Position numbers and translations under genes: made by a program
Notes under the pieces: model-generated
What the model was told of the DNA's origin: nothing
What the model saw: the letters and a program-made list of their open reading frames with translations, nothing else
The model's database searches: none
In this document: piece after piece, positions 18,601-25,582 of the stretch
Position numbering within the stretch: position 1 is the stretch's first letter
Layout of the letters: every line of letters starts with the position of its first letter
NCBI GenBank assembly: GCA_033851915.1
Contig: JAWSVM010000001.1
Span: forward strand, 1,014,140-1,078,139
From: UBA1672 sp033851915
GTDB taxonomy: Bacteria; Pseudomonadota; Alphaproteobacteria; Micavibrionales; Micavibrionaceae
Length of the DNA: 64,000 bases
Direction: 5' to 3'

Positions 18601-18865
18601 GTCCATCAGCGGTGGCGAGAGAGTTCATATAAAGCAAATTCTCAATGCCGCTGATTTGCTCTTCCAATGGTGTGGCGACTGTTTCTGCAATTACGGACGG
18701 GTTAGCACCGGGAAAGCTGGCACTCACCTGAACCGATGGCGGAGAGACTTCAGGATATTCCGAAATGGGCAGCTGGAACATGGCGATTGCGCCAAACAAA
18801 AAGATGACGAAAGACAGCACTCCGGCAAAAATCGGCCGATCGATAAAATAGCTGGATAAACTCAT
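15695..18865 (-). CDS. RND multidrug efflux permease, AcrB/HAE1 family
   Basis: A full-length 1056-residue inner-membrane RND pump. It begins MSLSSYFIDRPIFAGVLSFV, has the first large periplasmic loop (about 40-340), then a membrane block with the proton-relay pair in VGIVVDDAIVVVENVER (near 405-420), GLTGMFYKQFALTI, a second periplasmic loop (about 560-870) and a final membrane block with ACKNAILIVEFSRE and LRPILMTSFAFIMGVLPL. These are the HAE1 landmarks. The pump exchanges protons for hydrophobic drugs or detergents; the substrate cannot be predicted. It lies four bases downstream of the adaptor gene. Control by the divergent-side TetR protein is supported by a palindrome in the operon promoter. 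Confidence 0.96.
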   Translation of the reverse strand: MSLSSYFIDRPIFAGVLSFVIFLFGAIAMFQLPISEYPEVSPPSVQVSASFPGANPSVIAETVATPLEEQISGIENLLYMNSLATADGRLSLTITFAIGTDIDLAQQLVQNRVSQALPRLPEVTRELGVTVVKSSPDLTMVVHLTSPNERYDMLYLRNYATLNIKDQLAKIPGVGQVRLFGSGDYAMRIWLNPDRIAERGLSPSEVINAIRSQNVQVAAGVIGGPPYDDKTQMQLSVNVQGRLSSPEEFEEIIIKRDENGVVTRLKDVASAELGAQSYSLRSMLNNEPAIAIPIFAAPDANALELSANVRKTMAALKKNFPEDLDYTIVYDPTVFVKHSIISVIHTLIEAVLLVVLVVIVFLQSWRASIIPLLAVPVSIVGTFAIMLPLGFSINVLSLFGLILAVGIVVDDAIVVVENVERNIDEGKNPRDATIQAMKEVTGPIIATSMVIAGVFIPLAFISGLTGMFYKQFALTIVIATFISTLNSLTLSPAMAALLLRPRDAKKDKLTRLMDFLFGWFFNLFNKFFGKSQRVYAKSVGIAGRRKLIMMVLFSGLVGATYFSFGLVPSGFVPAQDKQYLISFAQLPPGATLERTEDVMRQMGDIAMAQDGVSNAVQFPGLSINGFVNSSSAGIVFVTLDDFDDRTTDDLSAGAIAGQLNQKFAAIDEAFIAIFPPPPVRGLGTTGGFKLQIQDRGDLGYEALDNILKDVTGKANADPALVGVYSNYNVNVPQLYADLDRTKAQQLGLPIDEIFRTMQIYLGSIYVNDFNQFGRTYQVIAQAEKQFRSEPQDILRLQTKNADGQMVPLGAVIDVRESFGPEIASRYNAFRSADLNGNPAPGYSSGQAQAAITRILNETLPQGVEFEWTELTYQQILAGNTATFIFPLCIFFVFLVLAAQYESLTLPLAVIMIVPMGILSALVGVYLSHGDNNIFTQISLFVLAGLACKNAILIVEFSRELERKGLSPLEAAVEASRLRLRPILMTSFAFIMGVLPLVLSHGAGAEMRQAIGIAVFSGMLGVTFFGLIFTPVFYVLLREFELRITGRNKQETVTEST

Positions 18866-18869
18866 GAAA

Positions 18870-20069
18870 TTACTCTTCTCCGCTTACTGCGTGATTTTCG
18901 GGTGATGGGGGTAGTTCAGCGGTATCTTTATTTTCTTGTGGAGTAACGGCCATGCCGGGACGAATACGTACGAGACCACTCGTGATAATTTTTTCGCCTT
19001 CTTTTAAACCGGAGAGAATAACGCGCTGGCCATTAATACTGTCGCCAATTTTCACTTCGCGGTATTTGGCTGTGCTGTCACCATTTACGGTATAGACGAA
19101 TTTCCGATCCTGATCCGTACCGATCGCACGTTCGGATACTAGAATTTTTTTCTGATCACCTGTGTCACCGAGCAGAATACTAACGGACATGCCCGGTAGA
19201 AGGAATTTGTCTTCATTCTCAAAAATTGCGCGGGCGCGAATCGTGCCGGATGAAGGGTTAATGCGGTTATCAAAACTATCAACGACGCCATTATATTCTA
19301 ACTCACCATTCAACAAAACCAAACGTACGGGTATCTTAATGCCTTTATCAGAGGCTTTGGATTTGACAGAGCCTAGATATGTACGCTCATCAACTTCAAA
19401 ATCGACGTATACGCGTTCATTATTCACAATGGATGTCAGAAGCGGGGCACTTGCACCAGTTTGTATTAAGTTGCCTTTCGTGATTTCGGCGCGGCTGACT
19501 TTGCCGGAAATCGGTGCTTTAACATAGGCATAATCCAGATTGATTTGTGCGCTTTCAACCGCTGCTTTGGCACCGTTTACGTTTGCAACAGCAGAGCTGC
19601 GCTTGTTGGTGCGTTCATCAAATAATCCTTGCGAAATGGCTTCGCTTTTGATTAGTTTTTTGGCTCTCTTATATTCTTTTTCCGCTAGGCTGGCCTGCGT
19701 CATCGCAACATTTAATGCCGCTTTTGCTTGATTAAAGGCGGCTTGATAGGGGCGCGGATCAATAACAATAAGTATATCGCCCTTTTCAACATTCTGCCCG
19801 TCCTTAAAACGAATTTCTGTTATTCTTCCGCTGACTTGTGGACGAATTTCTGCGCGATCAACGGCGACGACATGACCGGAGAAATTTTTCCAAATTTGAA
19901 TGTTTTGCGGCGTAATTTCTGTTATTTCGACAGCCATTGCTTGCGGTGCGGCAGGTGTGTCTCCCTCTGATGCCACGGCGTTATGTTGTTGGGTATAGAA
20001 TTTTACACCGACACCAAGTGTAACGGCGATCACTAAAAAGATGATCCAGATGCGTTTTGTTTTTCTCAT
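18870..20069 (-). CDS. RND efflux periplasmic adaptor (membrane fusion protein)
   Basis: Read from the ATG of MRKTKRIW; a TTG four codons upstream is a weaker alternative, and an AAAAG-type site precedes the ATG. The product (about 399 residues) has an N-terminal signal anchor, then the lipoyl-like half DRAEIRPQVSGRITEIRFKD, a long helical hairpin (about 95-160), the second lipoyl half DYAYVKAPISGKVSRAEI, and a beta-barrel region with VYVDFEVDERTYL. This is the AcrA/MexA pattern. It is the first gene of the adaptor-permease-channel operon and bridges pump and channel in the periplasm. Confidence 0.95.
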   Translation of the reverse strand: MRKTKRIWIIFLVIAVTLGVGVKFYTQQHNAVASEGDTPAAPQAMAVEITEITPQNIQIWKNFSGHVVAVDRAEIRPQVSGRITEIRFKDGQNVEKGDILIVIDPRPYQAAFNQAKAALNVAMTQASLAEKEYKRAKKLIKSEAISQGLFDERTNKRSSAVANVNGAKAAVESAQINLDYAYVKAPISGKVSRAEITKGNLIQTGASAPLLTSIVNNERVYVDFEVDERTYLGSVKSKASDKGIKIPVRLVLLNGELEYNGVVDSFDNRINPSSGTIRARAIFENEDKFLLPGMSVSILLGDTGDQKKILVSERAIGTDQDRKFVYTVNGDSTAKYREVKIGDSINGQRVILSGLKEGEKIITSGLVRIRPGMAVTPQENKDTAELPPSPENHAVSGEE

Positions 20070-20088
20070 GTTCTTTTCCAATGTAATT

Positions 20089-20104
20089 TGACCAACCGGT
20101 CAAT
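20089..20104. promoter_or_regulatory. probable TetR operator in front of the RND operon
   Basis: TTGACCAACCGGTCAA has perfect six-base arms, TTGACC and GGTCAA, around AACC. It lies about 20 bases upstream of the adaptor start, where a bound repressor would block transcription. A near-identical palindrome (TTGACTGATTAGTCAA) stands in front of the tetR gene; the shared pattern is TTGACY-N4-RGTCAA. Confidence 0.75.
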
Positions 20105-20122
20105 TTCTTTCTTTTAAACGGA

Positions 20123-20725
20123 TTACTTGATCCCGATAAGGTTGAGTAATGCGCGTTCTAAATTTTTTTCTACAAAGCTCAGGTCATTTTTGATTCTTGC
20201 CATAATTAGATGCCCGATAATGAATGCGAAAATTTCATTTGCTTTTACTTCCACGTCTGTATCGGAAGCGATTGCACCTTCCGCCACCAAGTCGCGCAGG
20301 GCGCTTTCGTAATACGCTGCTTTTTTTGCGCAGATGTTTGAAATTTTTTCACCAATTTCTTTGTCTTGTGCTGCAAGCTCCGAGCCTAATGTTGCGAATG
20401 GGCAGCCGCATACATGGCCCAGTTCTTTTGAGATTTCTTTTTGTTGTTCAATAACATGGCGCGCCATCAGCTCAAATCGTTCCAGGGGAGGGCGCGTTGG
20501 TGAGAAGATATCATCATACTTTAATTTGGTTTCTTCCATGCATGCGTCCATCGTTTCCAATGCCAAGTGTGCTTTGGATGGAAAGTAATGGTAAAAACTA
20601 CCTTTTTTAACGTCTGATTTTTTGCAAATATCATCAACGCTGACAGCATTATAACTTTCACCCCAGATTAGTTCTCTGGCGGTATCGATTAGTTTTTGCT
20701 TGGTGTCTGTAGGTGCGCGGCCCAT
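20123..20725 (-). CDS. TetR-family repressor of the RND operon
   Basis: A 200-residue TetR protein. The N-terminal helix-turn-helix is visible at about 9-55 (LIDTARELIWGESYNAVSV, then CKKSDVKKGSFYHYFPSK), where GSFYHYF is the family signature. The remainder is a helical ligand-binding and dimer domain; VCGCPFATLGSELA near 106-120 is typical of the group that regulates efflux pumps. It is encoded on the same strand just upstream of the pump operon, with palindromes in both promoters, which points to repression of the pump and of itself. The ligand is unknown. Confidence 0.93.
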   Translation of the reverse strand: MGRAPTDTKQKLIDTARELIWGESYNAVSVDDICKKSDVKKGSFYHYFPSKAHLALETMDACMEETKLKYDDIFSPTRPPLERFELMARHVIEQQKEISKELGHVCGCPFATLGSELAAQDKEIGEKISNICAKKAAYYESALRDLVAEGAIASDTDVEVKANEIFAFIIGHLIMARIKNDLSFVEKNLERALLNLIGIK

Positions 20726-20759
20726 AAAATTTCTCCTTACAACATATTATATATAATAC

Positions 20760-20775
20760 TTGACTGATTAGTCAA
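20760..20775. promoter_or_regulatory. probable TetR operator in the tetR promoter
   Basis: TTGACTGATTAGTCAA has perfect arms TTGACT and AGTCAA around GATT, and sits 35 bases upstream of the tetR start. It matches the palindrome before the RND adaptor in spacing and in all but one base per arm, which suggests autoregulation. Confidence 0.75.
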
Positions 20776-20896
20776 ATATATTTTCTATATTAATATTGAC
20801 TGTACCGTGTCAGTATAAGTTGGATATGATGTTGAACTCTGTTTTGAAACACAGGAATACGAAGTAAACTTTTGATTCTCTAAGATTATTTTTGTT

Positions 20897-23800
20897 TTAT
20901 AGTGAGATGGCGGTGACGTTTGGGTTCTGATTATGAGACGCTAATTCTGGTAAGTTTGGCGTGACGTTATCTTGTGCATTATTTGTGTCTGTCAACGCTG
21001 CGATTTGATCGCTATAATTTTCTTTAAGTTTTTCAATAACTTCAGGATTGGTATCGGGATCGTTTAAAATATCTGTAATTGTCTGTTCTTCTAGGGTATC
21101 CAAGATTTCGCCAGCGCTTAGCTTTTCCATTGATATTGCAACCTCAATATATTCAGGGCGCTCAATAATATCCTGATCGTGACTTTCGGGTGTGCTCAAG
21201 GGTGTGTCAGAGGCGACGTTTTGTATCAATGAATTTGGAGAGACGGCATCATCCATTGTTTTATCTTTTAAGGATTTTGCAAGATCACGCTCATCTTTTC
21301 TTGCTTCACGTCTATCTGATCGATCGTCAATTGTTCTTAATTGGGCCCGATCATCTCTCTTGGTTTCCTGATATGGTTCTCCAACGTTTGTAATTACGCT
21401 TCCGTTGTAAAGAGAAAGTTCAATGCCTGAGTCGCTTAGACCAGATGTGCTGTTAAATATATGAGCGTCATTATCAACAAGTAGAGGTCTTTCACCTGAG
21501 TTAAAGCTTTGGGTTTCATCACCGGTATTATAGCTGGATACATATCCATCGTGATCAAGAGTTACTGTAGATGTATTCTGCGATAGAACGCGGCTGTAGA
21601 GTGTTTGGTCGGCATTTGATACGGTTTCGTTTAACCCATCGATCTGATCCGTATATTGCTGCTTTAGGGTTGCTGTTTCTGCTAACTGTTCTAGTAAACG
21701 TTGTTTGCTGGCCTCATTTTCTATGGGTTGTAGAGCTCCATTGATTTCAATGCCGTTTTCTAGCATGTCCTTAATTTGAGTTTCATAGGCAACGGCTTCT
21801 GTGAGCTTTTGTTGCATGCTGTCGATTAATGTTTGGGTTGTCTCTTGTTGCGTTTGTATTTCTTCACGATCAGGCGCATCTTTATTTAAAGCCGTTTCAA
21901 CATCATCCTGTAGCTCTTGCGTTTGTGATATGAGAGCTTGGTCAAGTGTAATCTTGTTACTTTCTAAGGTGTTGATGGCGACGCTGTTCTCTGCTTCTTT
22001 CAGTGTGTATTCAATCGCTTGAGACGTTTCTGTATATGCGTCAGCCAATCCTGAGATTTGTGTGTTATAGCCCGATAAACGCTCTAGATTTTGCGCCGTA
22101 TACTCAGCTGTATAAACGCCATTTTCGAGACCCTCCTGCTGTGCTGTCATTGTAAGAAGCCCTGACTGAGAGGCCGTAATATCGGCAAGTTCCTGCGTGG
22201 ATTTTTGTTGTAGGGCTGCTATATCTTCGCGCGCAGCGCTTAATGTCTCTTGGTCTAATTCACCAGATTCTATAAGGCTCATTAAGGCAATGCCGCTTTC
22301 TTGCAGTGCTTGATGTGTCTGGCCGTCATTATAAGCCGTATTTATATTATTTAACTCTCCAACCATTGTCTCTGAAAAGCTTTGTTGCACAACAGCCGCG
22401 TTGTACGAATAAATAGTGTCGGCTCTATCGCCCACCATTTCCTCGATAGAGCTGATTTGTTCTTGTGCCTTCAGTGTTGCTTCTTCTTGCGTTTGGCCGT
22501 AGCCTTCGCCGATCAGATCATTAAGTGTTTTTAATCTCTGTATGCTAGCAGCAGCTTCTTGTAGCCCAGTTCTATTTTCCTCAAGTCGGGCGAGGGCCTC
22601 TGTATCGCCGGAGGCGGTTAAGTGTTGCTCTTTCATGTTGTAGAATTCAACTTGCTCACCAATAAAGTCATTTACACTGTCTAATGTATCAAGCTCACCT
22701 TGAGATAATAATGTTGTTTCTATGTGATCGGCAAGTGCTATGCGTGATGTTTCAAATGCCGTTTGTGCCTCTTGGATGGTATCTACGTCTGTTCCTTCAA
22801 AGGCCTCTTGTAATTTGTCGAGTGCTTGTGTGTATTCAAGCTCCAGATCTTGAAAACGATCAATGTTCTCGCCGATTCCTTTTATTCTTTCAAGATTACT
22901 TTGCTGCTCTTCTAATGTTTGCGCATCAAAATATTCTTGGAAATCATCATCAAGATATTCGCCGCCAGCATAACCGCCTGCAAATGCGCCGATGATACCA
23001 CCGATTGCGGCTCCAGGCGCTGCGCCAACGCCAAAGAACCAAACACCAATACCTGCACCGATTGCCGCCCCACCAAGTGCGCCACCACCAGAACCAACGG
23101 CTTGGCCTGCGCGCTTACCGTCATCAGTTTCGGATGCAATATTATATTCTATACCTGTTGTAATGACAGTAATGGCTGTGCCCACAGGTCCTGCAACACG
23201 GCCAATTTTTGAAAGGGTGGATACACCCGTACTAAAGCGCCCTAAATTTGCGACATCATCAATATAGCCTACTGACTTTGCGAGTGCTAAGCCGCCACGG
23301 GTAATATCGGCGGTTAGGTCAACGCTGTCTAAAGCAAAAGCCGTTACATCAAGGCCAAGGGCTATCTTTGCTTCTGTGGCAACGGCGTCATTTTGAATAT
23401 CTCTATGAAATGTAGAGTTTTCACCAAGTAATTGCTGTTTGAGGTGGAAGGCGCTGAGGCCAAGACCACCTCCGCTGGCGCCTATTCTAAGAACATTTCC
23501 TGTGCCGCCAGCATTTTGTAATGCTCGACTCCATTTGCTATCACCGCCAGCGTCCACGTCAGGGGTGGAGGGTGTGTTAGAAGGGGGCGGACTTGCAACA
23601 GTTGATGGTGTTTGAGAAGGAGGTGGTCCGGCAACATCGAGGCTTGTTGTCGGTGGTGGTGCGCCTCTTGATGTTTCATTGAAGCCACCTGAAAGGCTTT
23701 GCCCCGTAGGGCTTTTAGTATCCAAGCCTTGTGTATCGGCAACATCTAATGGCGTCGGTCTTTGTGGATTTACACCATCATCAGGTACAGCTGAACCAAT

Positions 23801-24907
23801 AACCTCGTTGGGGGTATTTACATTATTGGTACGCTGAGAGTTTGGTGCATTGTCTGTTGCGGCAGGGTTGAAAGTTCTGCTTAGGCTTTCATCATATGTT
23901 GTGCTTATACCAAGTTCGCTTAGGCGTTCTCGTGAAACGCCACTACGGCTTAGCACGTCATCTAAAACTTCCGGGCTTGCTGCAGTAACTGTATTATTCG
24001 CACGATCCCATTGAACGCGGGGGCGCTCTAGTTTTGCCAATTCTTCTGTGTTGATTTCCAGCCCATCAACAGTAATGCCAAGATCATTCCTAAGAGCTTT
24101 ATAACCTGGGCCGCCGTTCACTTCAGATAAATCTAGAAAGTTAGGGTGAGCATCTGTAATACGCCCGTATTTACTTTCGTTATTGAGGGTTACACCAGGC
24201 TCGAAAGCTGGGTTACGTTGTGTGCGTTGTGTATAGTCGCTCTCTAGTCTTGCTTTGCCGTCATCACTTAAAAGACTGTCTATGCCTTCAACTTGTGCTG
24301 CCCCACGATCATGGACATCTTGAATAAATTCTTCAAGATGCCTACTTTTTGTAACCTCTTCCGGAGTTAGAAAGCGTCCTTCTAACTCAGCGCGTTTTTC
24401 TATTGCGTCAATCTCTTCATAGGCATCATGTGTGTAATTACTGGCGGCCAGCATGTCGCGTTGATTGATTTGAATTTCTGCAATATGCCCGTTCTCTAAC
24501 TGAACGCTGAGGTTGATATCTCGATAATGAGTTCCGCTTGGTTTTGCGAAGCGATCTTTGACATTTGTTATGCCAAGTTCATCGGCATTGTTTGTTAAGA
24601 ACGTGCGTATGGCTTCTATCTGTTCCGGTGTTTCAACGATAATACGCCCGCGCACCAAATCAGTTACGCCAGAAGCTTTGGTTGGATCAAGTAATCCAGT
24701 GCTTCCATCGATGAGTTTTGCAGCAGCGCGATCAAATGATTTGACAGGCCCTTGTGAAAACTCAAGATCACCTAGAAGATCTGGAAATTGTTGGCGCATA
24801 GCCGTCGTAATGTCGTTTCCGCTTTGATTAAGCAGAGGCGGAGATACATGCGCTTGTTCATAAAGCGCCGTAAAATCATTTATTGGTTGTTTAGGTGGAT
24901 CTCCCAT
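20897..24907 (-). CDS. large protein with RelA/SpoT-like nucleotidyltransferase domain and glycine-rich hydrophobic region
   Basis: A 1336-residue protein with no signal peptide. Residues about 55-165 resemble the RelA/SpoT synthetase fold: VTDLVRGRIIV (81-91), KDRFAKPSGTHYRDINL (117-133) and HIAEIQINQRDMLAA (141-155) correspond to the family's D-x-x-G-x-R-I-V, KD-x-x-x-P-K-x-x-GY and E-I-Q blocks. RelA/SpoT-like domains occur in housekeeping alarmone enzymes and also in interbacterial effectors and toxin-antitoxin toxins. Next comes a Pro/Ser/Thr-rich linker (about 380-455), then a glycine-zipper hydrophobic stretch around 590-655 (GGGALGGAAIGAGIGVWFFG, AAIGGIIGAFAGGYAGG), as seen in membrane-inserting toxins. 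The last half is Gln/Glu-rich and probably coiled coil. No RTX repeats or known secretion signal are seen. A small acidic ORF lies 62 bases upstream. Toxin or effector function is inference. Confidence 0.6.
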   Translation of the reverse strand: MGDPPKQPINDFTALYEQAHVSPPLLNQSGNDITTAMRQQFPDLLGDLEFSQGPVKSFDRAAAKLIDGSTGLLDPTKASGVTDLVRGRIIVETPEQIEAIRTFLTNNADELGITNVKDRFAKPSGTHYRDINLSVQLENGHIAEIQINQRDMLAASNYTHDAYEEIDAIEKRAELEGRFLTPEEVTKSRHLEEFIQDVHDRGAAQVEGIDSLLSDDGKARLESDYTQRTQRNPAFEPGVTLNNESKYGRITDAHPNFLDLSEVNGGPGYKALRNDLGITVDGLEINTEELAKLERPRVQWDRANNTVTAASPEVLDDVLSRSGVSRERLSELGISTTYDESLSRTFNPAATDNAPNSQRTNNVNTPNEVIGSAVPDDGVNPQRPTPLDVADTQGLDTKSPTGQSLSGGFNETSRGAPPPTTSLDVAGPPPSQTPSTVASPPPSNTPSTPDVDAGGDSKWSRALQNAGGTGNVLRIGASGGGLGLSAFHLKQQLLGENSTFHRDIQNDAVATEAKIALGLDVTAFALDSVDLTADITRGGLALAKSVGYIDDVANLGRFSTGVSTLSKIGRVAGPVGTAITVITTGIEYNIASETDDGKRAGQAVGSGGGALGGAAIGAGIGVWFFGVGAAPGAAIGGIIGAFAGGYAGGEYLDDDFQEYFDAQTLEEQQSNLERIKGIGENIDRFQDLELEYTQALDKLQEAFEGTDVDTIQEAQTAFETSRIALADHIETTLLSQGELDTLDSVNDFIGEQVEFYNMKEQHLTASGDTEALARLEENRTGLQEAAASIQRLKTLNDLIGEGYGQTQEEATLKAQEQISSIEEMVGDRADTIYSYNAAVVQQSFSETMVGELNNINTAYNDGQTHQALQESGIALMSLIESGELDQETLSAAREDIAALQQKSTQELADITASQSGLLTMTAQQEGLENGVYTAEYTAQNLERLSGYNTQISGLADAYTETSQAIEYTLKEAENSVAINTLESNKITLDQALISQTQELQDDVETALNKDAPDREEIQTQQETTQTLIDSMQQKLTEAVAYETQIKDMLENGIEINGALQPIENEASKQRLLEQLAETATLKQQYTDQIDGLNETVSNADQTLYSRVLSQNTSTVTLDHDGYVSSYNTGDETQSFNSGERPLLVDNDAHIFNSTSGLSDSGIELSLYNGSVITNVGEPYQETKRDDRAQLRTIDDRSDRREARKDERDLAKSLKDKTMDDAVSPNSLIQNVASDTPLSTPESHDQDIIERPEYIEVAISMEKLSAGEILDTLEEQTITDILNDPDTNPEVIEKLKENYSDQIAALTDTNNAQDNVTPNLPELASHNQNPNVTAISL

Positions 24908-24968
24908 CCATCATTTCTCCCCGATACCCACACTTATATTTTTATAATGCGCGGATAAGATACTTCCC

Positions 24969-25244
24969 CTACATCTCCAAACCTTCTGGCTCAGGTGGTG
25001 CTACTTTTTTTTTACTTATTAATTCATCACATAAATCATCGCACTCATCTTCAGTGATATCATCACAATGTGGGTCTGATAAAATTTGAGCGATAACAGA
25101 GGATCTTTGAAACTCTTCAGTTTCAACATTGAATACTTCAGAACCTATTTTGTCACCGTCGTCGTTTAACACAAGGCGTGCAGGCACTCCGCGCAGGTTA
25201 TAATACTCATATTCATATTTTTCATCTGTGTTATTTGCGACCAT
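24969..25244 (-). CDS. small acidic protein upstream of the RelA/SpoT-domain protein
   Basis: A 91-residue acidic protein with a Cys/Asp/Glu cluster near 59-72 (CDDITEDECDDLC). No signal peptide or membrane segment is seen and the family is not recognised. It lies directly upstream of the 1336-residue gene on the same strand, 62 bases away, and a perfect 18-base inverted repeat stands in its promoter. The arrangement (small acidic gene first, toxin-like gene second, palindrome in front) is what one expects of an antitoxin or immunity partner, but a chaperone or secretion adaptor is also possible. Confidence 0.6.
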   Translation of the reverse strand: MVANNTDEKYEYEYYNLRGVPARLVLNDDGDKIGSEVFNVETEEFQRSSVIAQILSDPHCDDITEDECDDLCDELISKKKVAPPEPEGLEM

Positions 25245-25268
25245 TTTTTCAACCTTATCTTTTTTATT

Positions 25269-25286
25269 TTAACGCTGGTACGTTAA
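25269..25286. promoter_or_regulatory. perfect inverted repeat in front of the acidic ORF / toxin-like gene pair
   Basis: TTAACG-CTGGTA-CGTTAA has perfect six-base arms. It lies 25 bases upstream of the ATG of the 91-residue ORF, a good place for a repressor. The remaining gap to 25582 is AT-rich and must hold the promoters of this minus-strand pair and of the plus-strand RTX gene, but no unique promoter can be chosen. Confidence 0.45.
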
Positions 25287-25582
25287 TTTAAATATAATAA
25301 GGCACTTATGGTTTAAGAGTCAATTTTTTGCCATAGAAAATTTGTGAAGTTTAGCTCAAATTCGAATTAAAAGACGTTGACATGATTATGTAAACAAAGT
25401 TACGCTAAGGAATGATGTGCGTTGCTGATTTACAAGGACGCCAAGTTTTCAAAAAATAAATTTTGTAATTGCGATTAAAACTTTCTGTGCTATCTCATAG
25501 TGTTTTTTGGGCATTGACTATGTGCCATTTTTTATTTGCTACATACAATAAAACTTAATTCTTGGGTAAAGGAGTAACTGCC

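Noticed and set aside
14337..20069. The NodT-type channel and adaptor as the type I secretion apparatus for the RTX proteins
   Set aside because: The operon encodes an RND permease and no ABC transporter; the adaptor is AcrA-like rather than HlyD-like.
20793..20815. TGAC-N8-GTCA near the tetR promoter as a third TetR operator
   Set aside because: Arms and spacing differ from the two matching operators.
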